Assembly (NCBI RefSeq): GCF_000316685.1
Contig: NC_019680.1
Span: forward strand, 1,303,501-1,367,500
From: Synechococcus sp. PCC 6312
GTDB taxonomy: Bacteria; Cyanobacteriota; Cyanobacteriia; Thermosynechococcales; Thermosynechococcaceae
Direction: 5' to 3'
DNA length: 64,000 nt
This document shows, piece by piece, positions 38,050 to 45,942 of this stretch (the stretch's first letter is position 1; each line of letters begins with the position of its first letter). The position numbers and the translations under genes are program-made. The notes beneath the pieces were generated by a model. It made no database searches. It saw only the letters and a program-made list of their open reading frames with translations, and had not been told where the DNA came from.

Positions 38050-38236
38050 AAACTCCTTTAGATTGGTTTAGAGTCAGATTTTTAGACACAGCAATATAGA
38101 CGGTATTTAAGCCCTTTAATAGAGCTTTACCGTGTTATAATAGTTATGTGCAAATTCTGAACACTTCCAACTTACATCATATTTTGGATAAAGTTCAGAT
38201 TTTGAACCATGATTTTTATCTATGGGGTTATAGACT
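38050..38236. promoter_or_regulatory. Divergent promoter/operator region
   Basis: This gap separates the leftward operon from the rightward XRE gene. TATAAT at 38136-38141 is a good -10 element for rightward transcription. An inverted repeat, CAAATTCTGAAC (38151-38162) against GTTCAGATTTTG (38193-38204), lies between it and the XRE start. The second arm also reads GTTC-N7-GAAC. The arrangement fits repressor binding that governs the switch between states. Confidence 0.5.
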
Positions 38237-38437
38237 ATGCTCTATGGCTTAAAAAAACAACGTGAAGATCAAGGTTTAACCCAATCTCAGCTTGCAGAAA
38301 AGCTAGGGGTTAGTAGATTGCGTGTTAATAGGCTTGAGAATGGCTCGGTTAACTCTATAACCCCTAAAGAGCTTAAAACACTTATAGAGCTTGGCTTTAG
38401 CCTTGATGAGATTTTTCAAGATAGTAAAGTGGCTTAG
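38237..38437 (+). CDS. XRE-family helix-turn-helix regulator
   Basis: The 66-residue protein is almost only an XRE/Cro-type HTH: LKKQREDQGLTQSQLAEKLG, then VSRLRVNRLENG and the last helices (ELKTLIELGFSLDEIF). Short single-domain XRE proteins regulate prophage or plasmid genes. It is divergent from the leftward operon, with an inverted repeat just upstream, so it probably autoregulates and controls the early operon. Confidence 0.85.
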   Translation: MLYGLKKQREDQGLTQSQLAEKLGVSRLRVNRLENGSVNSITPKELKTLIELGFSLDEIFQDSKVA

Positions 38438-38448
38438 AATCACTTTAT

Positions 38449-38757
38449 CTAAGGGTTATCTTGATAATTTAATAAAAAAGACTTTATTAAATCTCTAGTG
38501 TTATCAAAATAGCTTAAAAAATCCTCTAACTCACTTAAATCAAGCTCTGTAAACGATTCAAATAGTTCATGACCATAAATTTCATCTTGATATTGATTAA
38601 ATAAGCTATCTATAAACTCAATTAAAGAAGATAGTTTAATCTTCTTTTTTATTCCTGTTCTTGAATCAAGGTATAGAAGATAAGGAGCTAAGGTATTGCT
38701 AGAGCCAATAGCTAGCAATAACTCCTCTAAGTCTGTATATCCCAGGTAGTAACACAC
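38449..38757 (-). CDS. Acidic hypothetical protein opposite the XRE gene
   Basis: 102 residues from a GTG start, strongly acidic with many Leu and Asp (ELDLSELEDFLSYFDNTRD). It converges on the XRE gene with an 11-bp gap. No good ribosome binding site is visible, so the start is uncertain. A repressor antagonist or anti-defence role would fit the location but is speculation. Confidence 0.45.
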   Translation of the reverse strand: MCYYLGYTDLEELLLAIGSSNTLAPYLLYLDSRTGIKKKIKLSSLIEFIDSLFNQYQDEIYGHELFESFTELDLSELEDFLSYFDNTRDLIKSFLLNYQDNP

Positions 38758-38798
38758 TAAAGTACACTTAAATACGATTAAATAGGATTATAAAACAA

Positions 38799-38853
38799 GA
38801 TACCTTGACAAGGAGTATGGTTAAAAGTTTTTATAGGGGATACTTGACAAGGT
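38799..38853. repeat. Two operator-like repeats GATAC(C)TTGACAAGG
   Basis: GATACCTTGACAAGG ends at 38813 and GATACTTGACAAGG ends at 38852. The core CTTGACAAG is a palindrome around a central A and also contains TTGACA, a consensus -35. Paired copies 39 bp apart suggest operators overlapping promoters. Confidence 0.5.
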
Positions 38854-38914
38854 AAAATACTTCTGTTAAGGTAAATTCTATCAAGGGTAGATAACCCTTT
38901 AGGTCAGAAAAAAC

Positions 38915-38969
38915 ATCTAACTAGCTACTAAAAACTGTTGGTAAACGGATTTAAGAAACCTAGTTAGAT
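38915..38969. repeat. Long-loop perfect inverted repeat
   Basis: ATCTAACTAG (38915-38924) and CTAGTTAGAT (38960-38969) are exact complements with a 35-nt loop. It lies in a 500-bp gene-free stretch near the right end, beside the iterons. Confidence 0.5.
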
Positions 38970-39000
38970 TATCCCTTTAGAAAAGTCTATATAAACTCTC

Positions 39001-39134
39001 TTATATAGATATATATTTATATATATATATTTATATATAGGCAATTTTTTATTAAAGAGTTTTACTAAAAAGTTTTACTAAACAAAACAGACATAAGCTT
39101 TTATTAAACTCTTTTACTAAAGCAGTTTACCAAA
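39001..39134. other. Candidate replication origin: TA-rich tract and 13-bp-phased iterons
   Basis: A tract of almost pure A/T with TATATA runs (about 38990-39040) is followed by copies of TTTTAyTAAA starting at 39047, 39060, 39073, 39099 and 39112, and a degenerate one at 39126 (TTTACCAAA). Steps are 13, 13, 26, 13 and 14 bp, i.e. a 13-bp period with one missing unit. An easily melted tract beside phased iterons is the layout of plasmid and phage origins. No initiator was identified other than the helicase-like protein. Confidence 0.6.
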
Positions 39135-39267
39135 CAAAAAAGTACAAAATTTTATTGCTAACTTTTTTTAATTGTATATAAGAGCTATTGTATAACTTAG
39201 TCCTATCTTAGTTCAGTGTTACACTATAGGGACTATAACCCTTACCCCGCTTAAGCTGTTAGCCTCA

Positions 39268-39304
39268 GTGTGAAGGAAGTGCGCTACCCCTGTGCTAATC
39301 GCCC
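39268..39304. repeat. Right attachment site (attR), 37-bp direct repeat
   Basis: Identical to 24836-24872. It is the isolated 5' half of the tRNA-Val gene, left with its original upstream DNA on its right. Confidence 0.9.
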
Positions 39305-39506
39305 CATTGGAGAATCTGCTAATGGCCCCTATGGATAGTTTACAAGCAAAACGTCTCTAGGTCTAGGTATAAAAATTGCAAGAGTAAAATTAATCAGCCG
39401 ACAACACTATCTTTAATGCATAACCAGAATGACAGGAACCTCTCCTTGCTCCAGGCCAGCCTTACCCAAAACCAGATTGATTCAGACAAAAACATGAGGG
39501 GGCCCT

Positions 39507-39926
39507 TTAGTCGTCAGTATTAGCCCCCAGGCCCAGGTAGGTCTTACCCAAATAGCGGCTGAGACGCTTAAGAGGATTGGTGACTTGAGCCGCATGATCA
39601 TCATGGGTTGTATCGGGGAGTGTTGTCCCTAAAAAGGCTGTAAACTCCTCGTCGCTTAAAGAACCTGCCTGGTGCTGTTCAAAGGCCTCAACCACTGCCA
39701 CCAAATCCGCTGCTGTAAAGGCAAAACCCTGGGATGTAGCAAATTCCGCCACCACTGGGGCCTGGGAGCCTTTGAGAACCGCCGCTTCTTCAGAATCTAG
39801 TTCAGATTCACAACTAATATTGCCATCCCCAACTCCCAATAACGCCTCTAACTCAGCTTGTAAGGTTTCATCTTCGGCAGTTTTTTGCATAAAAAGTAAA
39901 ATATTGACAGTTGCCGTGTCGGTCAT
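39507..39926 (-). CDS. Nif11-domain protein
   Basis: The 139-residue protein has a Nif11-like layout: FMQKTAEDETLQAELEALLG, then FATSQGFAFTAADLVAVVEAF in parts. Nif11 domains serve as leader peptides of cyanobacterial ribosomal peptides and also as stand-alone proteins. Here the C-terminus (about 105-139) has no cysteine, no double-glycine with core, and no modifying enzyme nearby, so a peptide precursor is unlikely. AAGGAGTGAGCC precedes the ATG. It is the first host gene right of the integrated element. Confidence 0.7.
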   Translation of the reverse strand: MTDTATVNILLFMQKTAEDETLQAELEALLGVGDGNISCESELDSEEAAVLKGSQAPVVAEFATSQGFAFTAADLVAVVEAFEQHQAGSLSDEEFTAFLGTTLPDTTHDDHAAQVTNPLKRLSRYLGKTYLGLGANTDD

Positions 39927-40254
39927 GGCTCACTCCTTTTTCTTGGGGATGTTTTGGGGACTAGACCAAAGCGAGGGGCGAGGATTCTCAGCCCATGGCC
40001 AAATTATGCCAAAACCAATCTGTAGCGTGTGTTCTGAGCAACCTAATAACGTTAAAAAAGATTACGTTTATTGGTCTCTCCAAACTGTTTTCAGGCCAGG
40101 AAGACTCTTGAGTGCTTGGCCGCTTTGGGGTTTTCTAAAAGACTGCCCTCTGCCCTCAGACTAGTAATGCATCTGTTTCTGCCAATCCCCCCCTGTATCT
40201 GGGCAAGAACGAGTACCATAGCCATAGAATTTGGGGAAAGGATTGAGAAAACCG

Positions 40255-40554
40255 ATGGCAGAACTGGCAGTTGGGATGGTGCAGGTGTTAGGGTATCCCG
40301 CCGCCCTCAATGTTGCGGATGTGATGATTAAGGCGGCCCAAGTTGTGTTGGTCAGTTGCGAAGGCATTGGCAGTGGCTATTGGACAGTGGTAGTGCGGGG
40401 AACAGTTGCTGATGTCCAGGCCTCGGTTCAAACTGCCCGCCATCTTGGTCAAGAGGTAAAGTCCTGGCAAGTCATTCCGCATCCACCAGGGAATTTAGCG
40501 GCGGTGTTACCCATTGCAGGGGGTGGGGGGGGCCTGGAAGACTATCTCTTGTAA
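40255..40554 (+). CDS. BMC-domain carboxysome shell protein, CcmK-like
   Basis: The 99-residue protein (from ATG 40255; the frame opens at 40231) is one BMC domain: ELAVGMVQVLGYPAALNVAD, then MIKAAQVVLV and VVVRGTVADVQASVQ. BMC hexamers tile the carboxysome shell, with a central pore for metabolites. The usual pore loop of CcmK1/2, KIGSG(R/K), is GIGSGY here, so the pore edge loses its positive charges. It stands alone, away from a ccm operon, like accessory CcmK paralogues in other cyanobacteria. It precedes ppx by 95 bp. Confidence 0.85.
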   Translation: MAELAVGMVQVLGYPAALNVADVMIKAAQVVLVSCEGIGSGYWTVVVRGTVADVQASVQTARHLGQEVKSWQVIPHPPGNLAAVLPIAGGGGGLEDYLL

Positions 40555-40648
40555 AAAATCTTGGGGAATTTGGTTGCTTTTAACCTGGATTGCCCCAGGC
40601 CAGGGGAGACTAGAAATGAAAATGTTTAGCCCATAGGTGCATTCCCCC

Positions 40649-42319
40649 ATGTCAGGCGTACCTGTTCTTCAACTTTGGCGGAGTCATAACCCAGAACAGC
40701 GCATCTTAGCGGCGATTGATGTTGGGACTAACTCGATTCACATGGTAGTGGTGGACATTAACCCGACTTTACCCAGCTTTAAGATTATCGCGGCCCAAAA
40801 GGATACGGTTCGCCTCGGGGAACGCTGTGAACAAACGGGCCAGCTGACTTTAGCCGCAATGGAACGGGCCCTAGGCTCCTTAAGACGCTGTCGCGAATTA
40901 GCCGATAGTCTCCGGGCAGAAGCCGTGATCGGCGTGGCGACTAGTGCAGTCCGGGAAGCTCCGAATGGCCTGGAGTTTTTACAACAGGTGCGGGATGAAA
41001 CCGGCCTGGAGATTGCCCTCATTTCCGGGGTAGAAGAAGCCCGCCGGATTTATTTGGGAGTCCTCTCTGGCCTGGAATTTCAGGGGCAACCCCATGTGAT
41101 TGTGGATATTGGTGGTGGCTCAACAGAACTGATTCTGGGAGACGGCCATGAACCCCGCTACCTCAGTAGCACCAAAGTTGGGGCAGTCCGCCTAACGGAT
41201 ATGTTTGTCCAGAGTGACCCCATCTCAGAGCGAGATTTTGAGCAGTTGCGCGGCTATGTGCGGGGGATGTTAGATCGGGCTACGGAGGAATTACGTTCCC
41301 ATCTACGGCCGGGGGAAGTTCCTAAGTTGGTCGGGACATCGGGGACGATTGAAAGCCTCATGAACCTCCATGTCTGGCAAACTTTAGGTCATGCACCCGC
41401 TTCCCTGCAAGGCTATACCCTGACCCAGACTGACCTGAAAGGACTGATTCAAAAACTCCGCCCCCTCAACTACCACCAGCGCACCCAAGTCCCTGGAATG
41501 TCGGAAAAACGGGCTGAAATTATCTTGGCCGGGGCAGTTGTCCTCTCGGAGGTGATGAACTTACTGGAAGCCAACAGTCTCCAAATCTGTGATCGGGCCT
41601 TGCGGGAAGGGATTGTTGTTGATTGGATGCTCTCCCACGGTTTAATTGAAGACCGACTTCGCTATCAAGGTTCAGTCCGACAACGCAGCACGCTGGGGAT
41701 GGCTCAAAAGTTCCGAGTCAACTTACCCTATAGCGAGCGAGTAGCAGCCTTTGCCCTCAGTTTGTTTGACCAGACCCAAGGAATATTACATCAGTGGGGC
41801 GAACTAGAGCGAGAACTACTCTGGGCAGCAGCAATTTTGCACAATTGTGGGCATTTTGTCAGTCACTCAGCCCATCACAAACATTCCTATTACTTAATTC
41901 GTAATGGGGGCCTATTGGGGTACACGGATACAGAAATTGAACTCATTGCCAACTTGGCCCGCTATCACCGTAAAAACACCCCCAAGAAAAAACATGAAAA
42001 CTACCGTAATCTAACCAGTCGGGAACATCGCGTAGTTGTTGAGCAGTTAAGTGCCATTCTCAGGTTAGCCATTGCCCTTGATCGGCGACAGGTTGGGGCA
42101 ATTCAAGATATTTCCTGCCGATGGCAATCAGAATCCCAAGAGTTTACCTTAATTTTGCATCCCAGCAATGCCAATGATGCCTGTGAACTCGAACTGTGGA
42201 GTTTGAACTACAAAAAAGAGGCCTTTGAAATGGTTTTTAATCTCAAATTGGAGGCGCATTTAGAGTCATCTGATCCAGGGGCAAAGACTCCAATTGAAGA
42301 AACGGTTACCCTTGCTTAA
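40649..42319 (+). CDS. ppx: Exopolyphosphatase / pppGpp phosphatase (Ppx/GppA)
   Basis: From ATG 40649 (GTG 40637 is also possible) the protein has about 556 residues. The ASKHA phosphate-binding motifs are clear: AAIDVGTNSIHMVVVDI at the start and VDIGGGSTELILG near 150. The C-terminal part holds an HD-type domain (LHNCGHFVSHSAHHKHSYY). The enzyme releases phosphate from polyphosphate and possibly from pppGpp. It overlaps the end of the convergent CheW gene by 4 bp. Confidence 0.93.
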   Translation: MSGVPVLQLWRSHNPEQRILAAIDVGTNSIHMVVVDINPTLPSFKIIAAQKDTVRLGERCEQTGQLTLAAMERALGSLRRCRELADSLRAEAVIGVATSAVREAPNGLEFLQQVRDETGLEIALISGVEEARRIYLGVLSGLEFQGQPHVIVDIGGGSTELILGDGHEPRYLSSTKVGAVRLTDMFVQSDPISERDFEQLRGYVRGMLDRATEELRSHLRPGEVPKLVGTSGTIESLMNLHVWQTLGHAPASLQGYTLTQTDLKGLIQKLRPLNYHQRTQVPGMSEKRAEIILAGAVVLSEVMNLLEANSLQICDRALREGIVVDWMLSHGLIEDRLRYQGSVRQRSTLGMAQKFRVNLPYSERVAAFALSLFDQTQGILHQWGELERELLWAAAILHNCGHFVSHSAHHKHSYYLIRNGGLLGYTDTEIELIANLARYHRKNTPKKKHENYRNLTSREHRVVVEQLSAILRLAIALDRRQVGAIQDISCRWQSESQEFTLILHPSNANDACELELWSLNYKKEAFEMVFNLKLEAHLESSDPGAKTPIEETVTLA

Positions 42320-42834
42320 GGCTGATTTAAACTGGAGAAAATCTGGTTCACATCAATAATAAACAGCGGTTGAGTATTGGGAGTCTGTGTATCCATCATC
42401 AACGTGCTGACACAGTGGATATTTCCCAAAGAACGATAATGAGTGGGCAAGGGGGTAATGGCCTCTGGGTTAATTCGAATTAGCTGGGGTGGGGTTTGAA
42501 TTGGAATGCCCAGGAGTTCGAGATGAGTCATATCAGTGGCCTGGAGAATCAGAAGAAATTGATAAATAGTTTTCTTAATTGGGAGATTGTGGGGCAACAG
42601 AACGTTCTCAACATTAATCACAAGAACTTCCTGTTGTTGATAGTGAGCCAGGCCAATGCCACGCCCAGCAGGATCACCGTGGATAGTTGTTAGGGGAATG
42701 ATCTTTAAGACCTGGGTAATTGGTAGAGCAAATTGTTCTTGGGCAATCTCAAACTGGAGCAACCGCTGGGTTGGGGCTTGTTCTGCCGTGGTGCGAGATT
42801 TCCGGCGGGATTTTAAGGAAGCAGTCAGAGCCAT
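42316..42834 (-). CDS. CheW-like adaptor at the end of the phototaxis operon
   Basis: The 172-residue protein has a CheW domain (LLQFEIAQEQFALPITQVLKI, in parts; then LAHYQQQEVLVINVENVLL). It differs from the CheW of PixI and may couple the kinase to another receptor or tune it. It follows the CheA-like gene by 23 bp on the same strand, so it is the last gene of the pix-type operon. Confidence 0.85.
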   Translation of the reverse strand: MALTASLKSRRKSRTTAEQAPTQRLLQFEIAQEQFALPITQVLKIIPLTTIHGDPAGRGIGLAHYQQQEVLVINVENVLLPHNLPIKKTIYQFLLILQATDMTHLELLGIPIQTPPQLIRINPEAITPLPTHYRSLGNIHCVSTLMMDTQTPNTQPLFIIDVNQIFSSLNQP

Positions 42835-42857
42835 AACATTCTCTTAAATGAGGACCA

Positions 42858-45800
42858 TCAAACAGGTTGGGGTTGGGGGGAAGTGACTAGAGTCTTCAAC
42901 GTAGCCAAGAGGTCAGCTTCACGGAAAGGTTTGGTGAAGTAAGCAGTTGCGCCTAAATTGATCGCAAGTTGGCGGTGCTTCTCACTACTCCTAGAGGTCA
43001 GCATCACCACAGGTAAGTTTTCCTGGTTTTTTAAGTTTTTAGCCTGGGACAAAAAGCCATAACCATCCAAGCGGGGCATCTCGATATCACAAATTACTGC
43101 TTGAGCAGAGAGGCCATTGCTGAGTAAATCTAGGGCTTCTTGACCATCCTTGGCTTGTTCGACTCGATAGCCCGCTTTTTCTAGGGTGTTGGCTAAAAAT
43201 CGGCGGACATTGATCGAATCATCCACAATCAAGACGGTTGTTTGTCGGCTCTGTCGCGGTTGGCTGGAGACCAGGCCTGGGGATTTGGGTTTTAAGTTTG
43301 GGGCTTGGGATTGTTGGGTTTCGAGCCAGCGCCAGAGGCCATAGGTATCCACTAGGGGCACAATCCGACCATCACCCAAAATCGTACAGCCACTAAAGCC
43401 GGGAGGTAAGGGCAACGCGCTATCCACTTGCCGGATGGTTACTTCCTGCTCCCCCCAATAGCGTTCGGTTGGAATCCCAAGCAAATGGTCGCCTTGGGCA
43501 ATGACGAGTAGGGTTGGCTGATCAATAATCGGGGCGGCTTCCATGCTAATCCGGGGACGGGGGCGGGGGAAGTTAAACCATTGCTCCAGTTGAATTAGGG
43601 GCATCAATAGGCCGTCCCAATCCAAGAGAGTCTGGCCCGCACTGTGTAACAGGTTTTCTGCTTCAAACAGGGTCATTTCTTCCACTGCATCTGTCGGCAC
43701 GGCCACCAACATTCCGGCAATTTCCACCAGCAGCACCCGCACTACGGAAAGGGTAAACGGTACGGTAATTGTAAACGTAGTTCCCAGGCCAGGTTTGGTC
43801 TCCACCTGAATTTCACCGCGGATTTTTTTCAGGTTTGTCCGGACCACATCCATGCCCACGCCGCGCCCAGACAGTTCCGTTACCTGAGGGGCAGTGGTAA
43901 ATCCCGGTTCAAAAATTAAATCTACCAATTCCCGTTCACTGGCCTGGTTTAGCATCATGGCATCTAAGCCCATCTCCAGGCCCCGTTGCTTAATTTTTTC
44001 CAGGTTAATGCCTTGCCCATCATCGGCAATTTGAATAATGGTTTGGCTGCCCCGATAGGCCGCACTAATCGTAATTTTGGCCGGATTGGGTTTACCCTGA
44101 GCGGTGCGCTCCGCGGGGGATTCGATGCCGTGATCAAAGGCATTACGGACTAGATGGAGGAGCGGATCCGTGAGGGCTTCTAAAATGGTCCGATCGACAA
44201 GGGTATTGCCGCCATTAATCTCCAGTTGCACCCCTTTGCCATATTCATGACAGAGATCTCGCACCATCCGAGGATAACGATTGGCCAGGTCAGCAAAGGG
44301 ACGCATCCGCACTTGGGTGAGGCGATTTTGCATTTGTTTGGCGGTGCGGTGTAAGTCCCGCTGGGTGCGCTCCGTATCTTCCAGGCCAATTTCTAGATCA
44401 CTGGTAATTTCTTGGATTTGGACAATGGTTTCAATCACATCCTGAGACAACTGGTGCAGGGGGTTGTAGCGGTCAAATTCCAAGGCATCAAATTGATCCT
44501 GCCAGTGGGGGGCAATCTCTGACTTGGCTAATTTTTGCTGGAGATTAGCAGTGGGGATCCCAAAGGTTTGAGTGGTGACGCGGTCATAGCCCTGGCGGAG
44601 TTGGAAGTTGGATTGCTCAAGGCGGCGAACTTTGTCCTTCAGAGCCTGCATCTGTTGTTGGAGGCGTTGAACGTGCAGGCCTAAGCCATTGCGTTCGATG
44701 GTTAATTCCCCAAACAAGTCTGCCAGTTCATCTAACTGTTGGACAGCGACGCGCACGGTTTTATAGGCTTCGGCATGACCCGCAGATTCTGAGGCCGCTG
44801 GGGCTGAAGGGGCAGGTTCCCTAGACGGAATGGTCGATGCAGAAGTGGGCGGAAGGGTCGGGTGGGCATGATCTGGCAATAAGCTGGGAGAAAATTCTAA
44901 AACCGGATCAAATTCCTGGTCATCCAGTGCGGTTTCGACATCGGCTAAGAGATTTTCCAGGCCTGCTAAGGCCGGTTTTGGCCCCACTTCTCGGAATGGT
45001 AAGGTTGCCTCAGGTTGGTCGTGGGAAATGTCTAAGGGTTCGAGGGCGGGATAGTCTGGGACTGCATCTGGGGCAAAAAGGGCCTCGGCATCCAGTTCTA
45101 AATCTGAGAGTTCCGGGAGTTCTTCGAGATCGATGAAATCGGTAGTCTTTGACCAAGAGATAAACCGTTCGGGTAAGGCCTGGAATTGCCCAACTAAGAC
45201 CATGGCCTGGCAGCGTCTCCAGCCTTGGACAATTTCGGTCGCGATGGCTGCCAATGGGTAGGGCTGATGTTCTAAGAGATCGCTCACTGAGGCGCAATAA
45301 CTGACAAAGGCCGGGAGTTCCAGCATTTGCCCCAGGCCCTCAAGTTCTTGGGCGACAATTTTCAATTCCTCCAGCAAACAGGGTTGTTCGGGACTGGCCA
45401 AAACTGCCTCAAGTCGTTGTAAGCAGCCTTCCACTTCTGATTCGAACAACAACGCCCGCATATCGCCCCCGGCATCTTCCGACAGCAGGGCAATTTCACT
45501 TTCCGGTTGCAAATCCCCGAGCCGGGCCTGGAGTTGCTCAATCACCGGATCAACTTGGGTATCTAGCCAACTTTGTGGGGCAATCATCCCTTGCCGATTC
45601 AGGGAAATCAGATGTTGCAGACAATCCACGCCCCGGAGTAATTGCTGTTCCAAGTCTATCTCTACCGGAGTCCCGGCCCGGATCACTTTTAAGAAATCTT
45701 CCAGACGATGGGCTAGATCACTCAGTTGCGTAAACCCCATCATGGCCGCTCCCCCCTTGATCGAGTGAGCAGCCCGGAGAATCCCATCAACGCGACCCCG

Positions 45801-45938
45801 ATTTTGCCCGTCTTGGCTGAGGCCCAATAGCCCCGTTTCCATGGCCTCGAGATAGTCTTGGGCTTCTTCCAAAAACTGTTGCCGGACAATTTCTTGCCCA
45901 TCATTGGCGGGAATGAGTTGGGATTTAGGGGGAACCAT
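42858..45938 (-). CDS. pixL: CheA-type hybrid histidine kinase PixL
   Basis: The 1026-residue kinase reads: N-terminal Hpt with the phosphorylated histidine in RAAHSIKGGAAMMGF (about 55-70), a long Pro/Ala/Glu linker (to about 390), dimerisation and HATPase domains (HLVRNAFDHGIE and GRGVGMDVV), a CheW-like domain, and a C-terminal receiver (VLIVDDSINVRRF, about 895). The order matches PixL/TaxAY1 of the cyanobacterial phototaxis system. It would phosphorylate PixG and PixH in response to PixJ. It begins 4 bp downstream of the pixJ stop. Confidence 0.93.
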   Translation of the reverse strand: MVPPKSQLIPANDGQEIVRQQFLEEAQDYLEAMETGLLGLSQDGQNRGRVDGILRAAHSIKGGAAMMGFTQLSDLAHRLEDFLKVIRAGTPVEIDLEQQLLRGVDCLQHLISLNRQGMIAPQSWLDTQVDPVIEQLQARLGDLQPESEIALLSEDAGGDMRALLFESEVEGCLQRLEAVLASPEQPCLLEELKIVAQELEGLGQMLELPAFVSYCASVSDLLEHQPYPLAAIATEIVQGWRRCQAMVLVGQFQALPERFISWSKTTDFIDLEELPELSDLELDAEALFAPDAVPDYPALEPLDISHDQPEATLPFREVGPKPALAGLENLLADVETALDDQEFDPVLEFSPSLLPDHAHPTLPPTSASTIPSREPAPSAPAASESAGHAEAYKTVRVAVQQLDELADLFGELTIERNGLGLHVQRLQQQMQALKDKVRRLEQSNFQLRQGYDRVTTQTFGIPTANLQQKLAKSEIAPHWQDQFDALEFDRYNPLHQLSQDVIETIVQIQEITSDLEIGLEDTERTQRDLHRTAKQMQNRLTQVRMRPFADLANRYPRMVRDLCHEYGKGVQLEINGGNTLVDRTILEALTDPLLHLVRNAFDHGIESPAERTAQGKPNPAKITISAAYRGSQTIIQIADDGQGINLEKIKQRGLEMGLDAMMLNQASERELVDLIFEPGFTTAPQVTELSGRGVGMDVVRTNLKKIRGEIQVETKPGLGTTFTITVPFTLSVVRVLLVEIAGMLVAVPTDAVEEMTLFEAENLLHSAGQTLLDWDGLLMPLIQLEQWFNFPRPRPRISMEAAPIIDQPTLLVIAQGDHLLGIPTERYWGEQEVTIRQVDSALPLPPGFSGCTILGDGRIVPLVDTYGLWRWLETQQSQAPNLKPKSPGLVSSQPRQSRQTTVLIVDDSINVRRFLANTLEKAGYRVEQAKDGQEALDLLSNGLSAQAVICDIEMPRLDGYGFLSQAKNLKNQENLPVVMLTSRSSEKHRQLAINLGATAYFTKPFREADLLATLKTLVTSPQPQPV

Positions 45939-45942
45939 GGCT

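Noticed and set aside
24873-39267. Ordinary tailed prophage or conjugative element
   Set aside because: No terminase, portal, capsid, tape measure, relaxase or type IV coupling protein found on reading all frames.
39507-39926. Nif11-leader ribosomal peptide precursor
   Set aside because: The C-terminus lacks cysteines and a cleavage-core layout, and no modification enzyme is nearby.
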